This document shows, one piece after another, positions 53,912 through 63,038 of a DNA stretch of 64,000 bases. Position 1 is the first letter of the stretch. Each line of letters starts with the position of its first letter. The notes under the pieces were generated by a model. The model made no database searches. It saw only the letters and a list, made by a program, of their open reading frames with translations, and was not told where the DNA came from. The stretch is from the NCBI RefSeq assembly GCF_001557535.2, contig NZ_CP014306.1, positions 2,914,001 through 2,978,000 of the forward strand. The letters are read 5' to 3'. The position numbers and the translations under genes were made by a program. This DNA is from Burkholderia sp. PAMC 26561 (GTDB lineage: Bacteria; Pseudomonadota; Gammaproteobacteria; Burkholderiales; Burkholderiaceae).

Positions 53912-55243
53912 TTGATGATCGACTCGATCGAAAGCTCGACCATGCGCAAGGTGTACGGCCGCCTCATGCCGTTGCTCTTCGCGATGATGTTCTTCAACTA
54001 TCTGGACCGGATCAACATCGGTTTCGCCGCGCTCGACATGAACAAGCAGCTCGGCTTCAGCCCGGCCGTGTTCGGTTTCGCAGGCAGCATCTTTTTCTTC
54101 GGCTACATGCTGCTCGAGGTACCGAGCAACCTGCTGCTGCATCGTCTGGGCGCGCGGCTCTGGATCGCACGGATCCTGCTGACATGGGGCGCGGTTGCAG
54201 CCGCTACCGCTTTTGTTTTCAGCGAATCCAGCTTCTACGTGCTGCGTTTCCTGCTAGGCGTGATGGAAGCGGGCTTTCTGCCCGGTGTTGCGGTCTATCT
54301 GACGAAGTGGTTCCCGGTGCGCTACCGGGCGCGGGCGGTGGGCGGCTACATCATCGCGGGATCGTTTTCGGCGGTGCTTGGCGGACCTATCTCGACTGCG
54401 CTGATGACCTACGCGAACGGACCACTCGGCTTGCAAGGTTGGCAATGGATGTTCATCCTCGAAGGCGTCCCCGCCATGCTGCTCGGCTTGCTGACCCTGC
54501 GGTTGATGACAGAACGTCCGACCGAAGCAGCCTGGCTCACGCCTGAACAAAAACACTGGCTCGAATCCACGCTCGCGAGAGAACGCGAAGCGCTCGGCGC
54601 CGATAAACACTTCCCCATGCTGCGCGTCGCGAGCGATATCCGCGTCTGGAGCCTTGCGTGTCTCTTCGGCTGCGCGCTCGTGGGTATCTATGGCCTCTTC
54701 CTGTGGTTGCCGCAGATCGTGAAAAGCCTGGGTCATTTGAGCAATTTGGAAGTTGGATTTCTTTCGGCCGTGCCGCCGCTTCTCGGTGTGGTCGGGACGC
54801 TCGTGATCAGCCGCAGTTCCGATAGAACCGGCGACCGCAAGAAGCATCTGGCCTTCGTGTATGGAATGAGCGCGCTTGCAATTGCAGGCAGCGCCTACGC
54901 GCCGAATCCGGTGATTGCCTATGCGCTGCTTTGCGTGACCGGCCTCTTCATCTATGCAGGCAATCCGCTGTTCTGGAGCCTTGCTTCGTCATTCAGAACG
55001 GGCGCGGCGGGCGCGGCGACCATCGCGCTGATCAACACCATCGCGCAATTCGGCGGACTGGTCGGCCCGTGGAGCATCGGCCTCGTGCGCAGCGCGACGG
55101 GCAACTTCAAGCTGGCGCTCCTGACGATCGCAGCGTTTCTTGTCGTGGCGACTGTCATTGCGCTGGTGATGCGCGTGAAGCCCTCTGAAGACGAACTCGA
55201 AGCGATGCCTGCCGGCGATACCCCTGCGGGACATCTTCATTAA
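53912..55243 (+). CDS. ACS-family MFS transporter (aromatic acid importer candidate)
   Basis: A 443-residue permease of the anion:cation symporter group. It has NYLDRINIGFAALDMNKQLG, LEVPSNLLLHRLGARLWIAR and LGVMEAGFLPGVAVYLTKWFP. It leads the operon with ligJ and ligK, so it probably imports the aromatic acid (protocatechuate, gallate or a relative) or a ring-cleavage product. GGAG precedes the ATG. The 248 bp after the LysR gene are AT-rich near their left end and hold no gene. Confidence 0.9.
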   Translation: MMIDSIESSTMRKVYGRLMPLLFAMMFFNYLDRINIGFAALDMNKQLGFSPAVFGFAGSIFFFGYMLLEVPSNLLLHRLGARLWIARILLTWGAVAAATAFVFSESSFYVLRFLLGVMEAGFLPGVAVYLTKWFPVRYRARAVGGYIIAGSFSAVLGGPISTALMTYANGPLGLQGWQWMFILEGVPAMLLGLLTLRLMTERPTEAAWLTPEQKHWLESTLAREREALGADKHFPMLRVASDIRVWSLACLFGCALVGIYGLFLWLPQIVKSLGHLSNLEVGFLSAVPPLLGVVGTLVISRSSDRTGDRKKHLAFVYGMSALAIAGSAYAPNPVIAYALLCVTGLFIYAGNPLFWSLASSFRTGAAGAATIALINTIAQFGGLVGPWSIGLVRSATGNFKLALLTIAAFLVVATVIALVMRVKPSEDELEAMPAGDTPAGHLH

Positions 55244-55264
55244 GCCTTGATCTGGAACCCAGCG

Positions 55265-56287
55265 ATGATTATCGATTGTCACGGCCACTACACGACGTCT
55301 CCACCCGAACACGAGGCATGGCGTGCTGCGCAAATCGCCGCGCTGAAGGACGGCCTGCCGACTCCTGCGCGTCCGGTCATCACGGACGACCAGATCCGCG
55401 AGAGCATTGAAGGCGGACAGTTGCGCCTCCAGCGCGAGCGCGGCACCGATCTCACGATCTTCTCGCCGCGCGCAGCCGGCATGGGCCATCACCTTGCCGG
55501 CGCCGATGCCAATACACATTGGTCGCAAGAAAGTAACGACCTGATTCACCGCGTGTGTGCGCTTTTTCCGCGCAACTTCGTGGGTGTATGCCAGTTGCCG
55601 CAAGCGCCGGGGGTGGCGCCTGCGAATTGCATTCCCGAATTGCGCCGATGTGTGGAAGAGCTTGGCTTCATAGGTTGCAATCTGAATCCCGATCCATCGG
55701 GCGGCCACTGGACCGGACTGCCGCTGACCGACCGTTCGTGGTATCCGCTGTATGAAGCCTTGGTCGAGCTGGACGTGCCCGCGATGATCCACGTTTCGTC
55801 GTCGTGCAATGCGAATTTTCATGCAACCGGCGCGCACTATATCAATGGCGATACGTCCGCATTCATGCAGTTGCTGACCGCGGACCTGTTCGCCGATTTC
55901 CCGACTTTGCGCTTCATCATCCCGCATGGCGGCGGCGCTGTTCCCTATCACTGGGGACGCTACCGCGGGCTTGCGCAGGACATGAAAAGGCCTTTGCTCA
56001 AGGACTATCTGCTCAAGAACGTGTTCTTCGATACCTGCGTGTATCACCAGCCCGGCACCGACTTGCTGGCAAAAGTAATACCTGTAGAAAACATTTTGTT
56101 TGCATCGGAAACGATCGGCGCTGTCCAGGGCATCGATCCCGAGACAGGCCATTATTACGACGATACCCGCCGTTATATCGACGCCATCGAATGGCTCACC
56201 GACGCCGACCGCCAGCGCATCTTTGAAGACAACGCGCGCGCCGTTTATCCACGCCTTTCGAATCAGATCACCCGCCAGTTTTCCTGA
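55265..56287 (+). CDS. ligJ: 4-oxalomesaconate hydratase (LigJ type)
   Basis: A 340-residue amidohydrolase-fold enzyme. It follows Sphingobium LigJ closely as I remember it: MIIDCHGHYTTSP (metal His pair), NLNPDPSGGHWT, LTDRSWYPLYEALVELDVPA, IPHGGGAVPYHWGR and FDTCVYHQPGTDLL. It hydrates 4-oxalomesaconate to 4-carboxy-4-hydroxy-2-oxoadipate in the protocatechuate 4,5-cleavage or gallate route. The start is ATG 55265; a TTG at 55247 is weaker. It is followed by ligK 13 bp downstream. Confidence 0.93.
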   Translation: MIIDCHGHYTTSPPEHEAWRAAQIAALKDGLPTPARPVITDDQIRESIEGGQLRLQRERGTDLTIFSPRAAGMGHHLAGADANTHWSQESNDLIHRVCALFPRNFVGVCQLPQAPGVAPANCIPELRRCVEELGFIGCNLNPDPSGGHWTGLPLTDRSWYPLYEALVELDVPAMIHVSSSCNANFHATGAHYINGDTSAFMQLLTADLFADFPTLRFIIPHGGGAVPYHWGRYRGLAQDMKRPLLKDYLLKNVFFDTCVYHQPGTDLLAKVIPVENILFASETIGAVQGIDPETGHYYDDTRRYIDAIEWLTDADRQRIFEDNARAVYPRLSNQITRQFS

Positions 56288-56300
56288 AGGAGGAGCAATC

Positions 56301-56969
56301 ATGAATCAACCTGGATGGCGCCGGAATGCATCCGCGCCGCAAGCAAGTCCCGAAGTGCTAGAGACGTTGCGCGGCCTTGCCGTATCGCTGTTAAGCGACA
56401 ACATGGCGCGTGCGAGCGGCACGATAGGACTTCTGCCCTATCACAAGCCCAAGCCTATGGCCGGAACGGCCGTAACCGTCCACACCCGTCCGGGCGATAA
56501 CCTCGCGATTCATCGCGCGTTCGATTTTTGCCGCCCCGGTGATGTCCTCGTGATCGATGGCGGCGGCGAACTCACGCAGGCGCTCATGGGCGAGATCATG
56601 GCGACGTATGCTGAAAGCCTCGGTGTGCAAGGTCTCGTGATCGATGGCGCCATTCGCGACGTCGGCGCGCTGAGCGCACACGATTTTCCGGTCTATGCAC
56701 GCGGTGCGACCCATCGCGGGCCGTATAAAAACGGCCCTGGCGAGGTCAATGTGCCGGTGACCGTGGGCGGCATGGTAGTGCATCCAGGCGATATCATCGT
56801 TGGCGATGCGGACGGTGTGCTTGCAATTTCCCCCGACGATGTAATGACGGTAATCGAAGGCGCGAAGCGTCAGGCGGACAAGGAAGCCGCTGCGCTGCGC
56901 TCCATCGCCGAGGGACATTTCGATCGCGACTGGATCGAGGCACAGGAGAAAAAGATGATGGCTGTCTAA
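56301..56969 (+). CDS. ligK: 4-carboxy-4-hydroxy-2-oxoadipate aldolase (LigK/RraA-like)
   Basis: A 222-residue RraA-fold, class II aldolase that splits CHA to pyruvate and oxaloacetate. The active-site segments are GLVIDGAIRDVGAL (Arg and Asp binding substrate and metal), RGPYKNGPGEVNVPVTVGG and GDIIVGDADGVLAI. It directly follows ligJ, its pathway predecessor, which makes the CHA aldolase call firm against a plain RraA. A strong AAGGAGGAGC ribosome site precedes the ATG. The last codon region overlaps the convergent hisC-like gene. Confidence 0.92.
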   Translation: MNQPGWRRNASAPQASPEVLETLRGLAVSLLSDNMARASGTIGLLPYHKPKPMAGTAVTVHTRPGDNLAIHRAFDFCRPGDVLVIDGGGELTQALMGEIMATYAESLGVQGLVIDGAIRDVGALSAHDFPVYARGATHRGPYKNGPGEVNVPVTVGGMVVHPGDIIVGDADGVLAISPDDVMTVIEGAKRQADKEAAALRSIAEGHFDRDWIEAQEKKMMAV

Positions 56970-58093
56970 AACGATGCGCGGCGCCGCTTGAACGATTCGA
57001 TGAACAGCGCGTTATCGGCGGCGCTGCCTATGGATACACGCATGCAGGTCTCGTAGCCCGCTTCGCGCCACGGCTTGACGATCACGCCATCAGCAAGCAT
57101 GCGCGCGGCGAGCGCGGCAGCGTCTTCACCGCAGTCGAAAAAGAGAAAGTTGGCAAGAGAGCGCGCCGGACTGATGCCGAGCGCTTCGAGCGCAGCATGC
57201 ATTTGCGTTCGCCCTGCACGCGTGTCTTCGACGCTCGCGGCAACATGAGCCTGATCCGCGAACGCAACGGCCGCGGCTTCCTGAGCAATCTGATTGATGT
57301 TGAAGGGCGTGCGAACGCGGTCCATCAAGCCGGCGAGTTCGGGCGCCGAAGCCACGCCATAACCCACGCGCAAACCAGCGAGCCCGTAAGCCTTGGAGAA
57401 CGTGCGCAGCAACAGCCACGGCAAACCAGATTCGCGCAGTATCGCGAGGCTGTCGGGATAACCGTGTTCGCCAGCGGCATATTCGAAATAGGCTTCGTCC
57501 CACAAAACCAGCGTATTCGGCGATACCGCGCTCAACAGCCTCCGCATCTCATTCGCGTTCATCGCGCAACCGACCGGATTGCTCGGATTACTGATTATCA
57601 CCATCCGCGTTTGCGGAGAGATTGCCGCGATCAACGCATCGACATCGAATTCCAGATCGGCGCGCATGGGCACAGTGATCACCTTCGCGCCAGCGCTCTG
57701 CGGATAAATGATATGCAAGCCAAACGACGGAACCACGGTGACCACTTCATCGCCGGCGCCAAGAAACGTATGCGCTGCAATCGCAAGCAAGTCTTCGGAG
57801 CCGTTTCCGAACAGCAACTGCTCAGGAGCGACGTTCAGCTTTTCAGCGATCATCGTGCGCAAGACGCTGCATGATGGATCGGGATAGAGCGAAAGTGAAG
57901 CGGCGGTCGTCCACTGCGCCAGATGTGCCAGGACGGCCGCACTGGCCCCGCGCGGATTTTCATTGCTGCCGAGTTTGGCAACATGCGTCACGCCATATTG
58001 CGCACGTACGAGATCGCTCGATAAACCCGCGTTATAGGCAGGCAGGTTGCGCACTTCGGCACGCATGCCGTCGATAAATCCGGTAGTGCTCAT
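56966..58093 (-). CDS. HisC-like PLP-dependent aminotransferase
   Basis: A 375-residue class I/II aminotransferase related to histidinol-phosphate aminotransferase. It has KLGSNENPRGAS, LFGNGSEDLL, NPSNPVG, LWDEAYFEYA and the PLP-lysine segment RTFSKAYGLAGLRVGYG. In this cluster it likely transaminates an amino acid or 2-oxo acid other than histidinol phosphate. Its ATG overlaps the stop of the FAD-linked oxidase by 1 nt (TGATG), so translation is coupled. A longer frame to 58519 is a shadow of that gene. It overlaps ligK by 3-4 nt at its 3' end. Confidence 0.9.
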   Translation of the reverse strand: MSTTGFIDGMRAEVRNLPAYNAGLSSDLVRAQYGVTHVAKLGSNENPRGASAAVLAHLAQWTTAASLSLYPDPSCSVLRTMIAEKLNVAPEQLLFGNGSEDLLAIAAHTFLGAGDEVVTVVPSFGLHIIYPQSAGAKVITVPMRADLEFDVDALIAAISPQTRMVIISNPSNPVGCAMNANEMRRLLSAVSPNTLVLWDEAYFEYAAGEHGYPDSLAILRESGLPWLLLRTFSKAYGLAGLRVGYGVASAPELAGLMDRVRTPFNINQIAQEAAAVAFADQAHVAASVEDTRAGRTQMHAALEALGISPARSLANFLFFDCGEDAAALAARMLADGVIVKPWREAGYETCMRVSIGSAADNALFIESFKRRRASF

Positions 58094-59499
58094 CAAGTAC
58101 CTTCCGCAGGCAATACCTTGCCCGGATTGAGAATGCCGTGCGGGTCGAGCGCATGCTTGATCGCACGCATGCACGCAAGTTCGGCCGGACTGCGCGAATA
58201 ACCGAGGAATGGCCGCTTGAGCAAGCCGATCCCGTGCTCCGCGGATATCGATCCCTTGTAATCGCGGACCATGCCGTAGAGCGCGTGATCGACCTCTTCC
58301 ACCGTCACGCCGGGTATCGATCGCGCATCGAGCGTGACATGCAGGTTCGAGTCGCCTATATGCCCGAAATAGAACCCGCGATGCGTCGGCCAGCGTGCGC
58401 CAAAGTCCTTCCGGCATGCATCGACAAAATGACCGATCGCGCCTATCGGCAAGCTCACGTCGAAGTTGATCGGCTCCAGTTTTACCGGCAATTCCGCGGT
58501 CGCTTCGCGGATCGCCCAAAGCGCTTGCGTCTCGGATTGCGATTGCGCAATGACCGCGTTGAGCACAACGCCCGCCTCGAGTTGCGCATTGAGCGCAGCG
58601 GCGAACCGCTCGCCGTGGTCATCGGAGAAACCGGCTTGTTCGATCAGCGCATACACCGGATACGCTTCGCCCAGCGGCGATTGCTTCGATTGCGTCAGCG
58701 ACACACCGAAGTCGTAAAACTCCGGCCACATGATTTCGAATGCGCCGATTTCATCGCCGAAAGTGGATTGCAGCGACCGCAGCAACGCAACCGCGCCGTC
58801 ATAATCATTCAGCGCGCAAAGCGCTGTGCTGCGTGCCGCCCGACGCGGCTTCAGCTTCAACACTGCACGCGTGATGATGCCAAGCGTTCCCTCCGATCCA
58901 ATGAACAGATTGCGCAGGTCGTAACCCGTATTGTTCTTGACCATCTTGTTCATGGAACTGAGCACGGAGCCATCGGCGAGCACGACTTCGAGTCCAAGTA
59001 CCTGTTCTCTCGCCGTGCCGGATTGCAGCACGCGAATACCGCCGGCGTTCGTGGCGAGATTGCCGCCGATCTGACACGAGCCGCGCGCGCCGAGATCCAG
59101 TGCGAATTCGAAGCCGGCCGCCTGCGCAGCTTCCTGCACGGTCTGTAACGTGGTGCCGGCGAGTACGGTCATGGTCGCGGCCGCTTCGTCGAGTTCTTCG
59201 ATGCCGACGAGACGTTCCATCGAAATGCAAACATCGCCGCCTGTGGGAATCGAGCCGCCGGCGAGACCTGTCATGCCGCCTTGCGGCACGACACTTTGAC
59301 GCGCTTCATTGCAAAGGCGCAGGACGGTCGCGACTTCATCGACCGAACGCGGCAGCACGACCGCCAGCGGCGGCACCGGCGAACGTCCGCTCCAGTCGCC
59401 AAGATAGCGCGGCTCGATCGCGTCGCCAGTGCGCACCGATGCCGGACCCAGTGTATCGATCAACTTTTGTACTATCTGGTTCATTCCGTGTTCAGCCAT
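58093..59499 (-). CDS. FAD-linked 2-hydroxyacid dehydrogenase (GlcD/D2HGDH family)
   Basis: A 468-residue flavoprotein. It has an N-terminal PCMH FAD-binding domain (VVPQGGMTGLAGGSIPTGGD, LGARGSCQIGGNLATNAGGI) and a C-terminal FAD-oxidase domain with metal His residues in GHIGDSNLHV and SAEHGIG. Such enzymes oxidise D-lactate, glycolate or D-2-hydroxyglutarate to the 2-oxo acid. The ATG at 59499 overlaps the end of the oxygenase gene; the longer in-frame start at 59574 is unlikely. Products could feed the coupled aminotransferase. Confidence 0.9.
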   Translation of the reverse strand: MAEHGMNQIVQKLIDTLGPASVRTGDAIEPRYLGDWSGRSPVPPLAVVLPRSVDEVATVLRLCNEARQSVVPQGGMTGLAGGSIPTGGDVCISMERLVGIEELDEAAATMTVLAGTTLQTVQEAAQAAGFEFALDLGARGSCQIGGNLATNAGGIRVLQSGTAREQVLGLEVVLADGSVLSSMNKMVKNNTGYDLRNLFIGSEGTLGIITRAVLKLKPRRAARSTALCALNDYDGAVALLRSLQSTFGDEIGAFEIMWPEFYDFGVSLTQSKQSPLGEAYPVYALIEQAGFSDDHGERFAAALNAQLEAGVVLNAVIAQSQSETQALWAIREATAELPVKLEPINFDVSLPIGAIGHFVDACRKDFGARWPTHRGFYFGHIGDSNLHVTLDARSIPGVTVEEVDHALYGMVRDYKGSISAEHGIGLLKRPFLGYSRSPAELACMRAIKHALDPHGILNPGKVLPAEGT

Positions 59500-60463
59500 T
59501 CGCGCGTTTCTTTCTGTAACCCATCGAGTCATTGATGCGGCCGAGTATGTAGTCGCCGGCCGCGACCGGGTCATACAGTGGCGGTGTATCGCTCAAGCCG
59601 AGATCGCGGGGATCGACACGGGCGCCGTAAGTCGGATCGTAGAAGGTCGCGATTGAATAACGCTCTTGTCCCGAACTATTGATCACGCGATGCAGCGTCG
59701 AACGAAATCGATCGTTCGACCAGCGCGCGAGCAGATCGCCGACGTTCACCACGAGCGTGCCGGGAATGGGCGGCGCGTCGATCCAGCTATCGGTCGCCAG
59801 CTCCTTCACTTGCAGGCCGCCCACGTTGTCCTGCCACAAAAGCGTGATGCATCCGTAATCGGTATGCGGCGCGACGCCGAACTGATCGGCGTCGGATTTG
59901 GGCGCTTGCGGCGGGTAATAAACCATCTGCGTGCGCTGCATGCGCTTGGTGTATTTATCGGTGAAAAACGCTTCGTCTATATCCAGGCTCACCGCGACCG
60001 CGCGCAGCAAATCTGCGCCGCATGCACCAATCGCTTCGTAATAACCATACAACGCCGGTCTCAGCGACGGCATGAAGTCCGGCCAGTTGTTCGGACCGCG
60101 CAATGCTTCGCCCGCGAGGACGCTGGGATCGTCCTCAGCCAGTTCCAGGCCAATGCTGAAGAACTCTTTGTAATCAGGCTTGGTCGCCTGATACATGACG
60201 GCATCGCCAAGCGCATTAAAGCCGCGATGCCGATGATTCACCGCCACGCGACGCTTCACTTCCGGCGCATGCGCGAAAAATTCGCGCGCACCTTTAATGG
60301 CGCCGTCGAGCACATCGGCAGGCACGCCGTGATTGCTCACATAGAAGAATCCGATGCTCGTGCAGGCGTCGCGGATTGCCGCAGCGGCTTCGCGCAAGCC
60401 GACGGGGTCATGCGCGCGAACGGCCGCCATATCGACGACAGGAATGTGGGAAGCCGATCTCAT
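59492..60463 (-). CDS. Isopenicillin N synthase-like 2OG/Fe(II) oxygenase
   Basis: A 323-residue oxygenase with the non-haem dioxygenase N-terminal domain (IPVVDMAAVRAHDPVG, GFFYVSNHGVPADVLDG) and the 2OG-Fe(II) core. The iron triad is HTD in APHTDYGCITLL and the distal His in STLHRVINS, and Arg-x-Ser in ERYSIATFY binds the co-substrate. It begins the operon with the oxidase and aminotransferase. A natural-product or amino acid hydroxylating role is possible, but the substrate is unknown. GGAG lies 6 nt before the ATG. It is divergent from the amino acid ABC importer. Confidence 0.92.
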   Translation of the reverse strand: MRSASHIPVVDMAAVRAHDPVGLREAAAAIRDACTSIGFFYVSNHGVPADVLDGAIKGAREFFAHAPEVKRRVAVNHRHRGFNALGDAVMYQATKPDYKEFFSIGLELAEDDPSVLAGEALRGPNNWPDFMPSLRPALYGYYEAIGACGADLLRAVAVSLDIDEAFFTDKYTKRMQRTQMVYYPPQAPKSDADQFGVAPHTDYGCITLLWQDNVGGLQVKELATDSWIDAPPIPGTLVVNVGDLLARWSNDRFRSTLHRVINSSGQERYSIATFYDPTYGARVDPRDLGLSDTPPLYDPVAAGDYILGRINDSMGYRKKRANG

Positions 60464-60780
60464 CCGTGACTCCAGAGATTTGAATACCGTCTGTTCATAG
60501 CCGCGAAAGCACATCAAGATCGCGGCAACATCGTCTGTATATACCGCCAATTACGCGAGCGCAACCCGGCGTTTGTTCGAACTTGATCACGCTTTCCTAC
60601 AAGGCCGACCTTGCCTCTCAAGAAGTATTTTTGACACGGTTGGCACCGCAAATTGACGGTATATACTGAATTGCACCATCCGGATTTCAGCGCTTCTGCC
60701 AACCCAACACCCATCAATCCGCTTGCTCACCTGCGCAAACTCCATGAGGCCAGGTGCTCTTAAATCAGGGGAGTTCAACA
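60464..60780. other. Divergent regulatory interval
   Basis: About 317 bp between the oxygenase operon and the ABC importer operon. It holds the two inverted 15-bp copies and a promoter that are annotated separately, and no gene. Confidence 0.65.
60538..60665. promoter_or_regulatory. Paired inverted TATACCG-CAATT boxes with an importer promoter
   Basis: TGTATACCGCCAATT (60538-60552) and its near-inverse AATTGACGGTATATA (60651-60665) match at 13 of 15 positions, one near each divergent promoter. The right copy overlaps a -10 TATACT (60662-60667), with TTGGCA (60640-60645) 16 bp upstream. Shared control of both operons is likely. Confidence 0.55.
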
Positions 60781-61614
60781 ATGAATGTGTTCTCGAAGTG
60801 GAAGGGTCGTTTGCTCGTGGCCGCGTTGGTCGCGACAGCGGTTTCGGTTTCGGCTCACGCGGAAGACCAGTTGGCGAAGGTCAAGAAGGCGGGTGAACTG
60901 GTCGTCGGAACTGAAATGCAGTTTGCGCCGTTCGACTTCCTGGAAAACGGCCAGCAACAGGGCTTCAATAAAGACTTCTTTGCTGAACTCGCGAAGGAAA
61001 TGGGCGTGAAGGTTCGCTCGATCGACTTGCCCTGGCCGAGCGTGCTGCCAGGTCTGGAAGCCGGGAAGTTCGACATTGTCAGCGGTCCCGTGACCATCAC
61101 CAAAGCGCGCATGGAACGCTACGAATTCATGCTGCCGATTGCGGATGGCACGGTTGCATTGCTCAAGCGCGCGAACGACACGAGCATCAAGACGAACGCC
61201 GATGTCGCCGGCAAAGCCGTTGGCGGCGGCAAGGGTTCGGCGCAACTCGACCAGTTGAAGCAGTACGTCGCGACATTGCCGGGCAAAACGAACGTTCGGG
61301 AATACATCGACAATAACCAGGCCTATGCCGACCTTGCTGCCGGCCGGATCGTCGCCGTGGGTAACTCGCTACCGAACATTGCCTACGTGGCGCGTCAGCG
61401 TCCGGATACCTTTGCCGTGGTGCAGCCGCCGTTCGGAACGAAGGTGTTCTTCGCCTACCTTGGCCGCAAGGACCCGGACAGCAAACCGCTTATCGATGCA
61501 ATCAACAAAGCGATCATCAAGATGCATGGCGACGGCCGTCTCGCAGCACTGCAGAAGAAGTGGTTCGGCGTAACCATGGATACGCCGACAACCATGCCAA
61601 CGCCTAATTATTGA
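60781..61614 (+). CDS. Polar amino acid ABC transporter binding protein
   Basis: A 277-residue SBP_bac_3 family periplasmic protein. Signal peptide ends VSVSAHA; GTEMQFAPFDFLENGQQQGFN-type lobe 1 (GTEMQFAPFDF) and the SGPVTITKARMERYEF segment are typical of histidine/glutamine/arginine/opine binders. A GGGGAG ribosome site lies before the ATG. It is followed by two permeases and the ATPase, so the importer is complete. The divergent oxygenase/aminotransferase operon suggests its substrate is metabolised there. Confidence 0.92.
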   Translation: MNVFSKWKGRLLVAALVATAVSVSAHAEDQLAKVKKAGELVVGTEMQFAPFDFLENGQQQGFNKDFFAELAKEMGVKVRSIDLPWPSVLPGLEAGKFDIVSGPVTITKARMERYEFMLPIADGTVALLKRANDTSIKTNADVAGKAVGGGKGSAQLDQLKQYVATLPGKTNVREYIDNNQAYADLAAGRIVAVGNSLPNIAYVARQRPDTFAVVQPPFGTKVFFAYLGRKDPDSKPLIDAINKAIIKMHGDGRLAALQKKWFGVTMDTPTTMPTPNY

Positions 61615-61665
61615 TCCAGGAGCCGATGGCGCCGTGGCGCCTTCGAATCCCCTGCCGGACAGCAC

Positions 61666-62316
61666 ATGTTCAGCCTTCATGCATTGTTGGACGCCCTGCC
61701 GCTACTCATCAAGGCCGCGCAAGCCACGGTCCTGATTTCGCTTGTCGGGCTGGTGGTGGGCTTTGTCGTTGCGATCGCCGTGTGCAGCGCGAGGCTTTCG
61801 AAGAATGTTTTCATCTCGAAGCTCGGCGGTGCGTACGTCGGATTCTTCCGCGGCGTGCCGCTGCTCGTGCAGCTTCTGCTGACCTACTATTTTTTGCCAT
61901 TCATCGGTATCAATGTGCCGCCGCTCGTCGCCGCTGCCGCAGCGGTGTCCTTGTGCGAGGCGGCTTATCTCGCCGAGATTCTGCGTGGCGGGTTCATCGG
62001 GATTGCGCATGGGCAACTCGAAGCCGCGCAGTTGCTCGGGCTGTCGCGCATGCATGCCGTGCTGCGCATCCAGGTGCCTCAGGCATTGCGCACGACACTG
62101 CCGTCGCTCGTCAATGAAATGGTGATGCTCGTGAAGGCCTCGTCGCTGATCTCGGTCGTCGGGGTCGCCGATATCACGCGCACCGCGCAGAATATTGCAG
62201 CGAGCACATACCGGCCGCTTGAAGCGTATGTCGCGGCCGGGCTCGTGTATCTCGTGATCAACGGCGCCTTGTCGCTCGCCGGGCATCGCGCGGAACGCCG
62301 GCTCGCGCAGGCATAG
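61666..62316 (+). CDS. Amino acid ABC transporter permease 1
   Basis: A 216-residue inner-membrane permease of the His/Glu/Gln/Arg/opine family. It has RGVPLLVQLLLTYYFLPF and the EAA-loop (EAAQLLGLSRMHAVLRIQVP) that docks on the ATPase. It pairs with the next permease, whose start lies 14 bp downstream. The ATG lacks a clear ribosome site, but the membrane fold begins at once. Confidence 0.92.
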   Translation: MFSLHALLDALPLLIKAAQATVLISLVGLVVGFVVAIAVCSARLSKNVFISKLGGAYVGFFRGVPLLVQLLLTYYFLPFIGINVPPLVAAAAAVSLCEAAYLAEILRGGFIGIAHGQLEAAQLLGLSRMHAVLRIQVPQALRTTLPSLVNEMVMLVKASSLISVVGVADITRTAQNIAASTYRPLEAYVAAGLVYLVINGALSLAGHRAERRLAQA

Positions 62317-62330
62317 GCATAGACAACGCC

Positions 62331-62999
62331 ATGGCCCTTCACTTCGACCCATCGGTCCTTACCGATTCCCTCCCTGCCCTCGCCGAAGGTTTCGCGACGA
62401 CCATCGCCGTGTGGATAGGCGGCGTGCTGATCGGCATGGCGATAGGATTCGCCATCGCGTTGCTGCAGATTTTTTGCGGCAAGTGGGTGCGCGGTTTTTT
62501 GCGCGCGTATATAGAGGTCTTTCGCGGCACGCCGTTTCTCGTGCAGCTATTCGTGCTGTATTACGGCGGCCCATCGTTCGGGTTATCCCTTGAACCGTTG
62601 ACGGCGGGTATCGTTGGATTGGGCCTGTATGGCAGCGCCTATTTTGCGGAAGCGTTCCGCTCGGGTTTTACGTCGGTGCCGCGCGGTCACATGGAGGCTG
62701 CGCAATGTCTCGGCTTCACGCGGCTGCAAGTCATCATGCGCGTACAGTTGCCGCAGATGCTCGTGATCATCCTGCCGGCGCTGACGAATCTGATCATCGT
62801 GCTGAGCAAGGAGACCGCGGTGTTGTCGGTTGTTACCGTACCGGAACTGACGTTCGTGCTGACGGGTATCGGCTCCGAAAAATTTGCGTTTGTCGAAACG
62901 CTGCTCGCGTTGTGCGTATGTTATCTCGTGCTGGTGGAAGTGGCTTCGCGCGCCGGGCAATGGGTCGAATTGCGCGTCGGCCGTTTCCTGACCCGATGA
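62331..62999 (+). CDS. Amino acid ABC transporter permease 2
   Basis: A 222-residue permease of the same family as its upstream neighbour, with RGTPFLVQLFVLYYGGP and the EAA-loop EAAQCLGFTRLQVIMRVQLP. The two form a heterodimer, the usual arrangement for polar amino acid importers. The ATPase gene follows after 39 bp. Confidence 0.92.
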   Translation: MALHFDPSVLTDSLPALAEGFATTIAVWIGGVLIGMAIGFAIALLQIFCGKWVRGFLRAYIEVFRGTPFLVQLFVLYYGGPSFGLSLEPLTAGIVGLGLYGSAYFAEAFRSGFTSVPRGHMEAAQCLGFTRLQVIMRVQLPQMLVIILPALTNLIIVLSKETAVLSVVTVPELTFVLTGIGSEKFAFVETLLALCVCYLVLVEVASRAGQWVELRVGRFLTR

Positions 63000-63038
63000 A
63001 CGCATTAAAAACGCCGACCTCATTGTGAGTGCTGAATC

